Assembly (NCBI GenBank): GCA_045114455.1
Contig: JBGUKN010000014.1
Location: 1 to 29,187, forward strand
Direction: 5' to 3'
Origin: UBA1732 sp045114455
GTDB taxonomy: Bacteria > Verrucomicrobiota > Lentisphaeria > Victivallales > UBA1829
Length of the DNA: 29,187 bases
Positions 1 to 8,641 of the stretch are shown piece by piece. Every line of letters starts with the position of its first letter. Within the stretch, counting starts at the first letter, position 1. The notes under the pieces were generated by a model. The model saw nothing but the letters and a program-made list of their open reading frames with translations, was not told the origin of the DNA and searched no databases. The position numbers and the translations under genes are program-made.

Positions 1-3000
1 GAGTTCCACCTGGGGCGCGCGGTCCAGGGGGTCCCACGCCTCCACGGAGACCTGCGACTCCACGCCGTCCTGCAGGAACTGCGCGCCCGAGTCGATGCTG
101 AGGCTCGTGAATTCCGGCGCGGTGGCGTCGTAGTTCACGGTGTAGGACACGACCTTGGAGTCCTTGCCCTTCTCGTTCTTCGCCTTGAATTCGACCGTGC
201 AGTATTCCGTGATGTCGATGCCCTTCTCGTTGTCGAACTCGAGCCATTCGTCATCCCCGGCGGGTCCCTTCCGGTTCAGGACCGCCTGTTTGATGCGGTA
301 CCAGATGGACTTGGTGTACTGGTTGACTTCGGTCTTGATGTTGACCGCGTATTTGGACCATTTGCCCTTCAGCAGCTCCTGGCCGTTCGACGTGGCGACG
401 ATGTCGGTCACGGCGGCGTCGGTCGAGAGCACGGAGAACACCAGCCCCTCGTCGGTGGTATTGGAGAGCTTGTAGGTCAGCTCGTCCGTCACCTGCAGGA
501 ATCCGCCCACGGTGATAGTCCCGGCAAATTTGCCGTCGCGGATCACCTTCAGCGAGCCTTTGTAATCCTCGGAGCCGCCCGCCAGCACATAGGCTCCGCC
601 TGTCTGGTCGGCGCTGACGGAGATCTTGTCCAACTTCACGCCAGTGAGATTGGCGAGGTTGTCGATCATGGCGGTTTCGCCGGGCGCTTCGAGTTCGGTC
701 AGGTCGAAGTTCACGGTCAGCGTCGCGGCGTCCGCGACGGAGTTGTTCATCTCGACGCGCTGCCAGTCGGTATAGGTGTCGCCCGTATTCGGGTCCGTCA
801 CCTCGACTTCGATGTATTCATAGCGCTTGCCGGTCGTAAAGACTGTGCCCGCGAGGTTGAGCGTACCGTCCAGCACCGCACCGTCGCCCTTGACGATGAG
901 CATCGCGGCGGAATGGACGTCGGCGTTCGACAGGGTCGGGCCCGCCGTACCCGGTTCCTTGGAGCCGTCCAGCAGAGTGATGACGCCCGCGCTGGCAATC
1001 ACGTTGTTCGCCGTGCCGCCCGCCATGATCTCAAATTCAACGGGGCCCACTTCGGTGTCGTTGCCCGCAGGGCCTTCGTACCCTTCGGGACAGAGCATCG
1101 TGACGGAGTTGACCACGCCGCCCCTCTCGACGCCCATATAGCCGCCGTTGAGGACCGTTGCCTCCGCGACCGCGCCGCTGCCGTAGACATAGATATTTGT
1201 GCCGTAGGCGTTTTTGCCGCTGGCGATGGTCGCGGACAGTCCGGACGCATAGCCGCTCGTGGCGATGCTCGCACCCACGCCCTGAAGTTTGGTGTCAAGC
1301 ATCTTGCCGCCGTTTTTCACGAGGACGCTGCCGTAGCCGCGCAGATCGCCGCCTGCCAGCACGCCGCCCTCGACGATCGTCATGGAGAGGCGTGCGGAGA
1401 CGTAGGCGCTGGAATAGAAGAGATCGCGGTACTCATGGCCGAACTGACCGCCGAAGCCCGTCAGCACGCCGTCGTTCGTCTGGAACGTGCCGTTGCCCCA
1501 GTCCGCCGTCCAGGTCCCGTTCAGGGCGGTCGGCGTGTAATCCTCGTTTGCGGTCTTCCCGAGCGTGAACTCCAGACCGGCGTCCTGCTCGATTTTCACG
1601 TCGGTCGCTGTGAGGCCGAACTTGCTGTTGACTTCCAGTACACCGCCGTCCCTGACGGTGATCCCGTTCACGGTCGCGCTGCCGGCAAAGTAGTCGCTCC
1701 AGCCGGAACTGTTGGCGAAAATCAGCTGTCCCCCGGAGGCAACGAGGCCGCTCACGTCCGCGCCGTTGCTCACGTAGATGGCGCCTTCGTCGCCGACGGT
1801 CGCGCCTTTCACGATGCCGCCGGAACTCACGTTCATGTAGGCAATCGTAGTGTTATAGGCCGTCGGATTGCCCTCTTCATCGCGAGAGGTGATCGTTTTA
1901 TAGCCGCGGACGGTCACGTCGATGGCCTGCTGATCCTTGGTCAGGGTGATGTTGCCCGCGAAATCGAGCCCGCTCACATACGCCACGCCGTTGGCGGTCA
2001 CGCCGTTCATGATGCCGCCGCCCTTGTTGGCGATGACGCTCGGCGCATTGCCTTTCCGGAAGCCATAGTCCAGCGTATTGGTCAGCTGTCCGCCGGAATC
2101 CAGGCGGACGCCGTTCAGCACGGTGGTGTCCATGTACTGCGGACCCGACAGCTGGAGATTGTAATCGCTGTCTCTCTCTCCCACCTGATGCGCGCCCGCC
2201 CAGCCGGAGAGATACAGCACGCCGCCCGCGGCGACGAACACTTTGTCGATGGTGCCGCCCTTCGCCATGGCGATGCCGCCTTCCAGGACCGTCACGTTCG
2301 TCGCTGTGCCGCCGGAGGAGACCAGCAGGCCCGCGCGGCTTTCCGTGTACTGCGATTCAAAATGCTCGAAGTTGCTGACCGCGCCCTTCACGGTAACGTT
2401 GTCCGCCAGACCGCCCGCCACCACGGTCAGGACCTTGCATTTGTCGCGGGTGTACGAGGGCGTCCAGGTGTCGCTGTTGACGATGTCGTTGCCGGTCTTC
2501 AGGGGCGAGGCGGAGCCGATGTTCTGCACGATGCCGCCGCTGCCGACCATCAGGAAACCCTCCCAGTCGAAGCCGCCGCTGCTGACGTCCCCGTCGAGGA
2601 CGGTGTAGTTTTCCAGCACGCCGTCTTCCTCGTTGTACACGCCCTTCACCACGCCGAAGTAATACTCATCGTAGGCCGAGCCGAGATAGGGCCCCGTGCC
2701 GTAGTAGGAATCGGACGAGTAGCGCGAATGGTTGTCCTTCAGCACCACCGTGCCGAGGCCGTTGATTTTGACCGCGCCGCTGCCGATGTAGGTGAAGTCC
2801 TGTTTGTTCCAGTTGGCGGTAACGACCAGGCCTTTGCTGGCGGTGACCGAGTGGATCTCGCCCGGATCGATCGCGTCCCAGAAGTAATCCACATAGCCGA
2901 GGAGTGTATCACCCTTGGAGTTGTAGATCGCCTTGCTGTAGCCGCCGCTGCCCTCGCCGACGAACTCGATGACCGCGGGGTAAGCGCTGCCGAAACCAAG

Positions 3001-4986
3001 CACATCGTCGATCCGCAGGTCCAGGTCTTCCACCAGGTTGTAGTTGCTCTGCTTGTTTTCCCCGTTGTGCCAGCGGGCGTTGACCTCGCCCGCCCCGGTC
3101 ATGATGACACGGCCGCCTTCGATCTTCACGTTGTAGACATGGGCGCCGCCCGTCACATCCAGCGTCGCGCTCACGGCGCCGATCGCCTTGGAGACGTTGC
3201 CGTCCGTATATTGGTAGGTCTTCCAGCTGCTGACGTTGTTGGAAACTGTTACATCGACATCCGCCGCGACGCTGAGGTAGGAGAATCCGCTGACGTTCAT
3301 GATCCATCCGCCGTTCAATCCGATGGTGCCGCCGACGTACCTGCGGTTGTAGGCCGTGTCGTCGCCGAGATTCGTATAGACGGCGCCGGAATTGTACATG
3401 GCGCTCATGTACTGGCGGTAGCCTCCGTTCGCTGCGGAGTTGAGGACGGAAGATGACCACGCCGCACCAGAGGGGTAACTGCTGTGCGACGAGTAATAGG
3501 CAGCCTCGAGACTGGAGGAGTACAGCCAGAAATAATCATGCGCGGCGGAATAATAATCGAAGGTCTGCAGGACGGGATCCATCACCACGCCGGAGACATA
3601 GCCGCCTCTGATCTGCAGGTTCGCGCCGCGGTCCCCGATCCACGTTTCGGTGGTGCCGCTGCTGTTGACGAACGTGGTGCTGGTGGTGAGTCCGCCCATG
3701 GAGATGGCGCTGACTCTCGCGCCCTTGTCAATATAGAGCGAGCCGCCGTTGCCGATGTTGATATTGCTGCCGCTGGCGTTGCTTCCGAACCAGACATACG
3801 CACTCTGCGGCGCGGTCGCGAGGAATCCGCTCATGTAGGAGCTGCTGTTGGAATAACCGTTCGACGGATAGACCCAGGTCGCCCGGGGATCGTTGACCCC
3901 TTCGAACTGAAGGCCGCCGCTGGACGCCATGTTCAGGTCCTTCAGGATGCCGCCCGTGCCGGAGGCATAGTGCGTGGTGTATTCCCAGTAGCCGTCGCCT
4001 ACCATGCTGCCGCCGCTGGTGGCGGTGACGACCCACTTGCTGGTCACGGTGTCCGAAGGGCCGGAGACGTACACGGTGCCGCCGTTGCCGAGGGTGATAT
4101 TGGTGGCGGTGCCGCCCGATTCGATGGTCATGGTGGTCTGGGAACCCCAATATTGCGGTACGAGAACGCCGTTGCTTTCATAGAGGAACGCGCTGATGTC
4201 GCTTCCGGACCATTGTCTGTCGAGCCCGACGGTCAGGTGGTTCACACTCGCGCCGCTGGCCACATACACGCTGTTGAGCACGCCGCGGACTATGAGGCCG
4301 TCAACGAGAAGGCCGGAACCGGTCTTGCCGCTCACCGGGTTGTAGGTGGAGACCCCCACGCGCAAAGTCCGCAGATTCCGCCGGACCTGGCCGCCGGAAA
4401 GGATGGAGCTCCCGCCCCGTTCCACAAAGCCCATGTCGATATATTCCAGATCTTTGGAGGCGAGCAGCCCGGTCAGTGTCTGAGTCCCCGAACCCGCGTC
4501 CGTGAACAGGACTTCGCCGCCGTCGATGAAGGTGATATCTTGGGCAAGCGTGTTGCTGCCCTCAAAAGAAAGTCCGCCATTCTTGTCGAAGGTGATATTC
4601 CCGGCGGAGGTGTTGTCGGCGAGCCCGAGTCCGTTCGGGATGTAGGCGTGCGAGGCCAATCCGGCCGCGGCCGCGGAGCTCCGCAATTCGGCGAAGTTCA
4701 CACCCGTGGCCATTTTGAAGTTCATGTAGTAATCGTAAGTCGAGTTTGTGGGCACCGGATCCATCGGTTCATCCGTTTCCGTCTCCTCGTGATAACTGGT
4801 GTCGTGCTGCTTCTCCCGGTCGGAGGGCCAGATAGAGAGATTGCCCATGTTGGACAAACTGTAAAAGTGGTTATCTTTGCCGCTGGAATCCAGCCAATCG
4901 GCGAGGTAATCCTTTATCAGGGCCGTAGTCAGGGTTGCATCGTAGTGGTAGTTCGATGTAACGGTCCAAGAGTACTTGTGAGACAT
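1..4986 (-). CDS. Giant AIDA-repeat-type surface protein, N-terminal 1662 codons (3' end outside window)
   Basis: The frame is open from the ATG at 4986 to the window edge; no stop was met in the parts translated. A GGAGGAG site lies 7 nt upstream and an in-frame TAA at 5008-5010 rules out a longer N-terminus. From about residue 110 the protein is a long beta-rich run of Gly/Ser/Thr/Val repeats of the AIDA adhesin kind, for example SGGTATNVTVLEGG and GGTATNITLGNGG, with many GGxxxV and YVSG steps. The last 160 visible residues (below about position 480) change to an Ig/chitobiase-like module with WYRIKQAV and VSYTVNYDATAPEF, as in tandem bacterial Ig-like domains. A passenger role in adhesion or as a surface coat is inferred from the repeat class. 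The N-terminus (MSHKYSWTVTSNYHY) has no recognisable signal peptide. No membrane anchor or beta-barrel is visible, but the C-terminus is missing. Codon use avoids TTA, CTA and TCA, which leaves long spurious frames open on the opposite strand. Confidence 0.88.
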   Translation of the reverse strand, partial: MSHKYSWTVTSNYHYDATLTTALIKDYLADWLDSSGKDNHFYSLSNMGNLSIWPSDREKQHDTSYHEETETDEPMDPVPTNSTYDYYMNFKMATGVNFAELRSSAAAAGLASHAYIPNGLGLADNTSAGNITFDKNGGLSFEGSNTLAQDITFIDGGEVLFTDAGSGTQTLTGLLASKDLEYIDMGFVERGGSSILSGGQVRRNLRTLRVGVSTYNPVSGKTGSGLLVDGLIVRGVLNSVYVASGASVNHLTVGLDRQWSGSDISAFLYESNGVLVPQYWGSQTTMTIESGGTATNITLGNGGTVYVSGPSDTVTSKWVVTATSGGSMVGDGYWEYTTHYASGTGGILKDLNMASSGGLQFEGVNDPRATWVYPSNGYSNSSSYMSGFLATAPQSAYVWFGSNASGSNINIGNGGSLYIDKGARVSAISMGGLTTSTTFVNSSGTTETWIGDRGANLQIRGGYVSGVVMDPVLQTFDYYSAAHDYFWLYSSSLEAAYYSSHSSYPSGAAWSSSVLNSAANGGYRQYMSAMYNSGAVYTNLGDDTAYNRRYVGGTIGLNGGWIMNVSGFSYLSVAADVDVTVSNNVSSWKTYQYTDGNVSKAIGAVSATLDVTGGAHVYNVKIEGGRVIMTGAGEVNARWHNGENKQSNYNLVEDLDLRIDDVLGFGSAYPAVIEFVGEGSGGYSKAIYNSKGDTLLGYVDYFWDAIDPGEIHSVTASKGLVVTANWNKQDFTYIGSGAVKINGLGTVVLKDNHSRYSSDSYYGTGPYLGSAYDEYYFGVVKGVYNEEDGVLENYTVLDGDVSSGGFDWEGFLMVGSGGIVQNIGSASPLKTGNDIVNSDTWTPSYTRDKCKVLTVVAGGLADNVTVKGAVSNFEHFESQYTESRAGLLVSSGGTATNVTVLEGGIAMAKGGTIDKVFVAAGGVLYLSGWAGAHQVGERDSDYNLQLSGPQYMDTTVLNGVRLDSGGQLTNTLDYGFRKGNAPSVIANKGGGIMNGVTANGVAYVSGLDFAGNITLTKDQQAIDVTVRGYKTITSRDEEGNPTAYNTTIAYMNVSSGGIVKGATVGDEGAIYVSNGADVSGLVASGGQLIFANSSGWSDYFAGSATVNGITVRDGGVLEVNSKFGLTATDVKIEQDAGLEFTLGKTANEDYTPTALNGTWTADWGNGTFQTNDGVLTGFGGQFGHEYRDLFYSSAYVSARLSMTIVEGGVLAGGDLRGYGSVLVKNGGKMLDTKLQGVGASIATSGYASGLSATIASGKNAYGTNIYVYGSGAVAEATVLNGGYMGVERGGVVNSVTMLCPEGYEGPAGNDTEVGPVEFEIMAGGTANNVIASAGVITLLDGSKEPGTAGPTLSNADVHSAAMLIVKGDGAVLDGTLNLAGTVFTTGKRYEYIEVEVTDPNTGDTYTDWQRVEMNNSVADAATLTVNFDLTELEAPGETAMIDNLANLTGVKLDKISVSADQTGGAYVLAGGSEDYKGSLKVIRDGKFAGTITVGGFLQVTDELTYKLSNTTDEGLVFSVLSTDAAVTDIVATSNGQELLKGKWSKYAVNIKTEVNQYTKSIWYRIKQAVLNRKGPAGDDEWLEFDNEKGIDITEYCTVEFKAKNEKGKDSKVVSYTVNYDATAPEFTSLSIDSGAQFLQDGVESQVSVEAWDPLDRAPQVEL

Positions 4987-4993
4987 ACTGCTT

Positions 4994-5000
4994 CTCCTCC
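4994..5000 (-). promoter_or_regulatory. Strong ribosome binding site of the surface-protein gene
   Basis: On the minus strand this reads GGAGGAG, 7 nt before the ATG at 4986. It fixes the start of the giant surface-protein gene, since no other in-frame start exists before the TAA at 5008-5010. Confidence 0.75.
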
Positions 5001-5246
5001 GGTTGGATTATATGTTATATGTTATTGGTTGATATGCTTGAATGTTGAGCTTGAAGCGCTGTATCGAAGCCGATTCGTACATCTCTTCCCCCCGAACAAA
5101 AGCTCTCCCACCCGGTTTGAGGATGCGGGAAATGTTTGTGGAGGAAAACGGAAAAACGGACGTCAACTGGCGGTGTATTCGGAACCGGATTCGATACGCA
5201 GACCTTCGAAGTATCGGACGTAGAAAGCCTGACGGTTGCTCTGCTC

Positions 5247-5275
5247 TGCTTGCGCTCACTTCGTTCGCGCAAGCA
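5247..5275. repeat. Perfect 9-bp inverted repeat (hairpin)
   Basis: TGCTTGCGC at 5247-5255 pairs exactly with GCGCAAGCA at 5267-5275 around an 11-nt loop. There is no T-run on either side, so it is not a simple intrinsic terminator. It lies about 260 bp upstream of the surface-protein start. Confidence 0.5.
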
Positions 5276-5493
5276 TATCCATCCGCCGTGTCAAAACACG
5301 TCGGTATCGGAAATTGGCTGCATGTCCCGGAAGACGTCATCGCTTCGCTCAGTTCAAATAATGAAGATTCAGTATGTTTTTTTCTAATATAAGGCTACCC
5401 GCGCGAAAAAACAAATATAAAAAGTGAAAAAACGGAAAAAAACCGGAAATCCGGCAAGGGGGTGCTGACCAGCCTGTAACCGAATAATCCGTG

Positions 5494-5574
5494 TCACCAG
5501 TTTGACCTTCGGAATGCTGTGTATAGATTGTTTTGCGAAATCGTAGCAGGCTTTTTCCCCCTCAATTTTAGGTC
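5494..5574 (+). repeat. Degenerate 81-bp direct repeat, copy 1
   Basis: It aligns without gaps to 5649-5729, 155 bp downstream. The last 17 bases (5558-5574, CCCCTCAATTTTAGGTC) are identical, the core ACCAGTTT near the start matches, and AAATC-TAGC-GG is shared in between. No terminal inverted repeats or coding content are apparent. Confidence 0.55.
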
Positions 5575-5648
5575 ACGGGCATAAGGAGACAGGACAGATC
5601 GCCGAAGGAGATACTGCTAAAAATCGCTTTTTGACCTCAAATTCGTGG

Positions 5649-5729
5649 TAACCAGTTTTATTCTATGGAACGCACGTGCGTTCCCGCGTGAAAAATCATA
5701 GCGGGGAATTTTCCCCTCAATTTTAGGTC
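5649..5729 (+). repeat. Degenerate 81-bp direct repeat, copy 2
   Basis: This is the second copy of the element at 5494-5574. The identical 17-bp end is at 5713-5729 and abuts the possible coding remnant at 5739. A shorter resemblance (AAAAATCGC, then a T-rich run and CCTCAAATT) occurs at about 5618-5643 and could be a third, more decayed piece. Confidence 0.55.
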
Positions 5730-5738
5730 GCCCTCGCG

Positions 5739-5858
5739 ATGACGGACAGCCTGAGCTTTGGCCAGTACGATGTGGATACCCTTGCGTACGCCTCCGCGTC
5801 TTCCCTTGCCGAACTGGACGACAGATCCTCCTGGCAGAACCTCGGCATGCTCGCATGA
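5739..5858 (+). pseudogene. 3' coding remnant, possibly the C-terminus of a deleted surface protein
   Basis: From the ATG at 5739 the frame encodes 39 residues ending in SSWQNLGMLA and a TGA. The frame is closed upstream by TAG at 5724-5726. The peptide is rich in Ala, Ser, Leu and Asp (LAYASASSLAELDD), unlike the surrounding non-coding sequence. It ends about 35 bp before a good intrinsic terminator, as a real gene end would. I believe similar short Asp/Trp/Leu-Ala tails close large AIDA-repeat proteins in this lineage, but that is recollection and the similarity was not tested. There is no convincing ribosome binding site. It could instead be a small independent gene. Confidence 0.4.
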
Positions 5859-5892
5859 GCTGAAGCTTCTTAACCAAACAAAAACACCCGGT

Positions 5893-5925
5893 CCCCGGAA
5901 TCAATGCCGATTCCGGGGGCTTTTT
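5893..5925 (+). terminator. Rho-independent terminator
   Basis: CCCCGGAATC (5893-5902) pairs perfectly with GATTCCGGGG (5909-5918) around the loop AATGCC, followed by GC and a run of five T. It ends the transcript of the remnant at 5739-5858. Confidence 0.8.
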
Positions 5926-5956
5926 CCGTTTCTTCACCGGCTTTCCCTTGCCGGAC

Positions 5957-5984
5957 TTGAAATGCCGTTGAACAATGCTATAGT
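5957..5984 (+). promoter_or_regulatory. Sigma-70-like promoter of the acetyltransferase gene
   Basis: TTGAAA (5957-5962) and TATAGT (5979-5984) are separated by 16 bp, each one base off consensus. The predicted start near 5991 leaves a leader of about 50 nt before the ATG at 6044. Confidence 0.5.
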
Positions 5985-6043
5985 ATTGTCGCCGGAAAAC
6001 CAAGTCTCATAAACGGGAAAACACCTTGAAATGGGGATCGGAT

Positions 6044-6643
6044 ATGTACAGCCATACGAAACATCGGGGGATCATTTTTCAAATCATGGACAAAGGCGGC
6101 CCTACCGACGACCGTGAATCGTATATCGAGGATGCCGCGGCGGAGATCAACCGTTCGAAGTCGCTTTGCCACAAGGCGAATATGGCGGATCCGACCGACC
6201 TGTCGTACCGGACGTATCTCGAGGAACTGTTTCAACGCAAACTCGACGATGTGACCATCCTCACGCCGTTCTACTGTGACATGGGCATCCGGGTCAGCCT
6301 CGGACATAAGGTCTTCATCAACGACAACGTGTATTTCTGCGCGGGAGGCGGCATCGAAATACAGGACGGCGTGCTGATCGCGCCGAGGGTGTGCATCGCG
6401 ACGGTGAACCATGACGTGAACTATCGCCACCGGTTCTTCACCTACCACAAAGTGACCATCGGGAAAAACGTCTGGATCTGCACCAATGCCACGATTTGTC
6501 CCGGCGTGACGATCGGCGAAAACAGCGTTGTCGCCGCAGGAGCCGTCGTGACCAAAGACGTGCCTGCAAATGTCATCGTGGGCGGCAATCCCGCTAGGAT
6601 CATTCGCCATCTGAATCCGGAAGAGCAGAAAGAGCGGTTCTGA
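6044..6643 (+). CDS. Sugar O-acetyltransferase, maltose-acetyltransferase-like hexapeptide-repeat protein
   Basis: This 199-aa cytosolic enzyme belongs to the left-handed beta-helix acyltransferases, which move an acetyl group from acetyl-CoA to a sugar hydroxyl. The N-terminal part (residues 20-75, with SYRTYLEELF) matches the maltose acetyltransferase cap. Hexapeptide repeats follow from about 79 to 185 (VFINDNVYFCAG, VTIGKNVWICTNATICPGVTIG, SVVAAGAVV), and the ending VGGNPARIIR is the family signature. His123 in ATVNHDVN sits where the catalytic histidine is expected. I chose the ATG at 6044 because GGGGA lies about 7 nt upstream; a TTG at 6026 would add six residues without a better site. 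The gene stands alone with its own promoter. The acceptor sugar cannot be told from sequence. Confidence 0.88.
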   Translation: MYSHTKHRGIIFQIMDKGGPTDDRESYIEDAAAEINRSKSLCHKANMADPTDLSYRTYLEELFQRKLDDVTILTPFYCDMGIRVSLGHKVFINDNVYFCAGGGIEIQDGVLIAPRVCIATVNHDVNYRHRFFTYHKVTIGKNVWICTNATICPGVTIGENSVVAAGAVVTKDVPANVIVGGNPARIIRHLNPEEQKERF

Positions 6644-7002
6644 CCCGATCCGTGCCTCCGCGTTTCCTCGTTTCCGCGTCTATCCGTGCCGGGGTGGAGT
6701 ATCCTCGGCCGATTCTATCAAGGGCGATTCTTCTTCACACCCTCAAGTGTTTTTTTGCACGGACAGAGGCGGCTCCCGCGTAATACAGCGGGCCGCAAAG
6801 TTAAAATTTGAATAAAATTTCATGCCGGAAGGAGATTATTTTCTTGATTTTTTATGCTTGACGGTGTAAATTGTGCGTATCACAGTGCACTGTCTGGTCT
6901 CCTGCGCCCCTGATTAAAGTTTTCATAATTTTAATATAACGCAGGAGCCGACATTAACAATCAAGTCCGGCATTTTTTCCCGGACAGCAGTGGGATTTGT
7001 TT
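6644..7002 (+). other. Intergenic region with structured leader of the channel gene
   Basis: No gene is visible. The right half contains a perfect 12-bp palindrome, ACAGTGCACTGT (6882-6893). A perfect 8-bp inverted repeat follows, CTCCTGCG (6899-6906) with CGCAGGAG (6940-6947), enclosing a smaller AT-rich one (ATTAAA/TTTAAT). A third hairpin, GTCCGG/CCGGAC (6965-6970 and 6980-6985), ends 5 nt before the Shine-Dalgarno GTGGGA. TTGACG at 6858-6863 could be a -35 box but no good -10 follows. The palindrome is a plausible operator; neither function is shown by the sequence alone. Confidence 0.45.
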
Positions 7003-8370
7003 ATGGATTTTTCAAAACTGATTCAAGATGAATTCACTCCGGAATGGGCAAAAAACATCATTCACGACCTTTCGCCTTATCCTTATCTAGCCGATATTCT
7101 CGTTATTTTGAGTTCGTTCGCGGTCGGCGCGTTATTTTCCTTGCTGCTGTTTTTCCTGCTGCGACCCATCCTGAATCATTTTTATCGCCGGCACTGTGAA
7201 ATGAACGAAGCACTTCATGCCTGTATCCGCCGGATGATCATTTCCTTCGTGGCATGTTTGCCTTTGGTCCTCGTCAGTTACTCGGTGTGGTGCGACGGAA
7301 TACACGAGTGGGTCGCGGTCATGATCATCAAGCCGTTATGGGGCATCGGGATCGCCCTTCTGGCCCTGACTGGGACATACGCCATCAAGAGTTTCGGACT
7401 GTGGTACAAGCAGCAGCGCCATGCGGAGCAGCGCCCCATCGACGGACTGCTCACGCTGACCATCAGCTTCGTGTGGACGGCCGCAGTCATCGTTTTCATT
7501 GCAATGCTGGTCGAAAAAAGCCCGATCTATCTGCTTTCCGGGCTGGGCGCGATTGCGGCGGTCCTGCTGCTGCTTCTTCAGCATACGATCCATTCCTTCG
7601 TCGCCAGCGTGGAGATCAATGCCGACCACCTGGTCGAGATCGGCGATTGGATCGTCATGGAATCCGAGACGTTCGGCGGCATCCTGGACCGGCAGGAAAT
7701 CGACGGCATCGTCACGGAGATTTCCCTGCATACCGTGAAGGTTCGCAACTGGGACAGGACACTGGTCTGTCTGCCGATCTGCGATCTGGTCAACAAGCCT
7801 TTCATCAACTATACCGCCATGGAAAAAGGCGGCGGCCGCCGCATCAAGAAAGCCCTTCTGATCGACCAGCGCAGCATCCGCTTCCTGAGCAAGGAGGAGG
7901 TCGAGATCCTCAAGGGATTCGACATCCTGAAGGATTATCTTGAGAACAAGGGAAACGAGCTCATCCAGTACAACACGGGCCGCTCGAAATTCAATACCCG
8001 CCATCTGACCAATCTCGGCATCTTCCGCATCTATGCAAAACACTATCTGGAGCAGAATCCGAAGATCCGCGCCGATCTGACGCTGTTCGTCCGTGAACTG
8101 GCTCCCAAAGATACCGGTGTGCCACTCGAAATCTATTGCTTTTCCAAGGAAGTGCAATGGGTTCCCTATGAAGAAGTCCAGTCCGAGATCACGGAACATC
8201 TGCTGGCGGTCCTGCCGTGTTTCGGTTTGCGCGTTTTCCAGCGAAACAGCGACATCCATCAGAAAGCCGATGCTCATGTCGACGTCGTGGGCGGATCATT
8301 CCTCTTCGACAGCCTGAAAAATTCGGCTGTCCCGGGCATCGGGGACCCCTCCGGCGGACGGAATTCATGA
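7003..8370 (+). CDS. ybdG: MscS-superfamily mechanosensitive channel, YbdG type
   Basis: This 455-aa inner-membrane channel should open under membrane tension and release solutes on hypo-osmotic shock. About five hydrophobic segments are visible, near residues 29-53, 77-96, 106-125, 148-170 and 175-194. The last is the pore helix leading into HTIHSFVASVEINADHLVEI, the MscS beta-domain entry. The signatures DWIVMESETFGGILDR, EISLHTVKVRNWD and KGGGRRIKKALLIDQRSIRF are characteristic of the YbdG branch, and the length fits. The start is the ATG at 7003, 7 nt after GTGGGA; a TTG at 6997 is in frame but has no spacing for that site. It is monocistronic, preceded by a leader with several inverted repeats. 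It has no functional link to the Tad genes that I can see. Confidence 0.9.
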   Translation: MDFSKLIQDEFTPEWAKNIIHDLSPYPYLADILVILSSFAVGALFSLLLFFLLRPILNHFYRRHCEMNEALHACIRRMIISFVACLPLVLVSYSVWCDGIHEWVAVMIIKPLWGIGIALLALTGTYAIKSFGLWYKQQRHAEQRPIDGLLTLTISFVWTAAVIVFIAMLVEKSPIYLLSGLGAIAAVLLLLLQHTIHSFVASVEINADHLVEIGDWIVMESETFGGILDRQEIDGIVTEISLHTVKVRNWDRTLVCLPICDLVNKPFINYTAMEKGGGRRIKKALLIDQRSIRFLSKEEVEILKGFDILKDYLENKGNELIQYNTGRSKFNTRHLTNLGIFRIYAKHYLEQNPKIRADLTLFVRELAPKDTGVPLEIYCFSKEVQWVPYEEVQSEITEHLLAVLPCFGLRVFQRNSDIHQKADAHVDVVGGSFLFDSLKNSAVPGIGDPSGGRNS

Positions 8371-8565
8371 TCCGCGCTGACGCCTGACGCTGTCTCCTTC
8401 CGGCAATCCATTTCCCCTTTTTTCCCTGTGTCTGCAACGAACCGGGGCTGACTTTTTGTGCGCCGAAACCGGCATGCATTTCAAGTCTTTTTCGTGAAGC
8501 CGTTCCACCCCCAGTCAAAACAGTGTCTTTTATGCGCGTTTTTTTAAAAAGATAGTCACAAAGGG

Positions 8566-8595
8566 TTGAAAAAAAGGCAGGAAAACTTATATTAT
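8566..8595 (+). promoter_or_regulatory. Promoter of the plus-strand Tad operon
   Basis: TTGAAA (8566-8571) and TATTAT (8590-8595) are spaced by 18 bp. Transcription would start near 8602, giving a leader of about 40 nt to the small ORF at 8642. No other good promoter was noticed before the run of overlapping genes. Confidence 0.55.
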
Positions 8596-8641
8596 ATTGT
8601 GGCAATAGCGAATCATTCATTGCGAACAGGAGAAAAAACAA

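Larger units (their letters stand above)
4987..5738. other. Gene-poor intergenic stretch
   Basis: Short frames exist on both strands here, but they are rich in Arg, Ser and Pro, have no good ribosome binding site and show no recognisable domain, so I do not call them genes. The stretch holds the 5' leader of the surface-protein gene (AT-rich 5001-5030), a perfect 9-bp hairpin at 5247-5275, an A-rich tract at 5404-5450, and two degenerate 81-bp repeats. It is probably a scar left by deletion of an earlier gene, because a possible 3' coding remnant and a terminator follow at once. Confidence 0.5.

Noticed and set aside
913..3456. 847-codon open frame on the plus strand
   Set aside because: It is codon-aligned antisense to the surface-protein gene. 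The translation is a low-complexity Ala/Val/Asp/Gly/His text with no domain, and the frame stays open only because the real gene avoids TTA, CTA and TCA codons.
3484..5223. 579-codon open frame on the plus strand
   Set aside because: Same antisense shadow of the surface-protein gene, continuing past its start into non-coding DNA. It has no ribosome binding site or recognisable motif.
5247..5275. Hairpin considered as a terminator
   Set aside because: No T-run follows on either strand, so it is kept only as an inverted repeat.
5008..5392. Overlapping frames of 83-116 codons on both strands
   Set aside because: They are Arg/Ser/Pro-rich, mutually exclusive, and contain a perfect hairpin; none has a start signal.
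5494..5729. Direct repeats considered as a CRISPR array
   Set aside because: There are only two clear copies, of 81 bp and poorly conserved, with no regular spacers and no cas genes nearby.
5617..6003. 128-codon minus-strand frame
   Set aside because: It runs across the terminator, the repeats and the possible coding remnant. The product is very basic and without domains.
5978..6610. 210-codon minus-strand frame opposite the acetyltransferase
   Set aside because: The plus-strand product has clear hexapeptide repeats; this one is its antisense reading.
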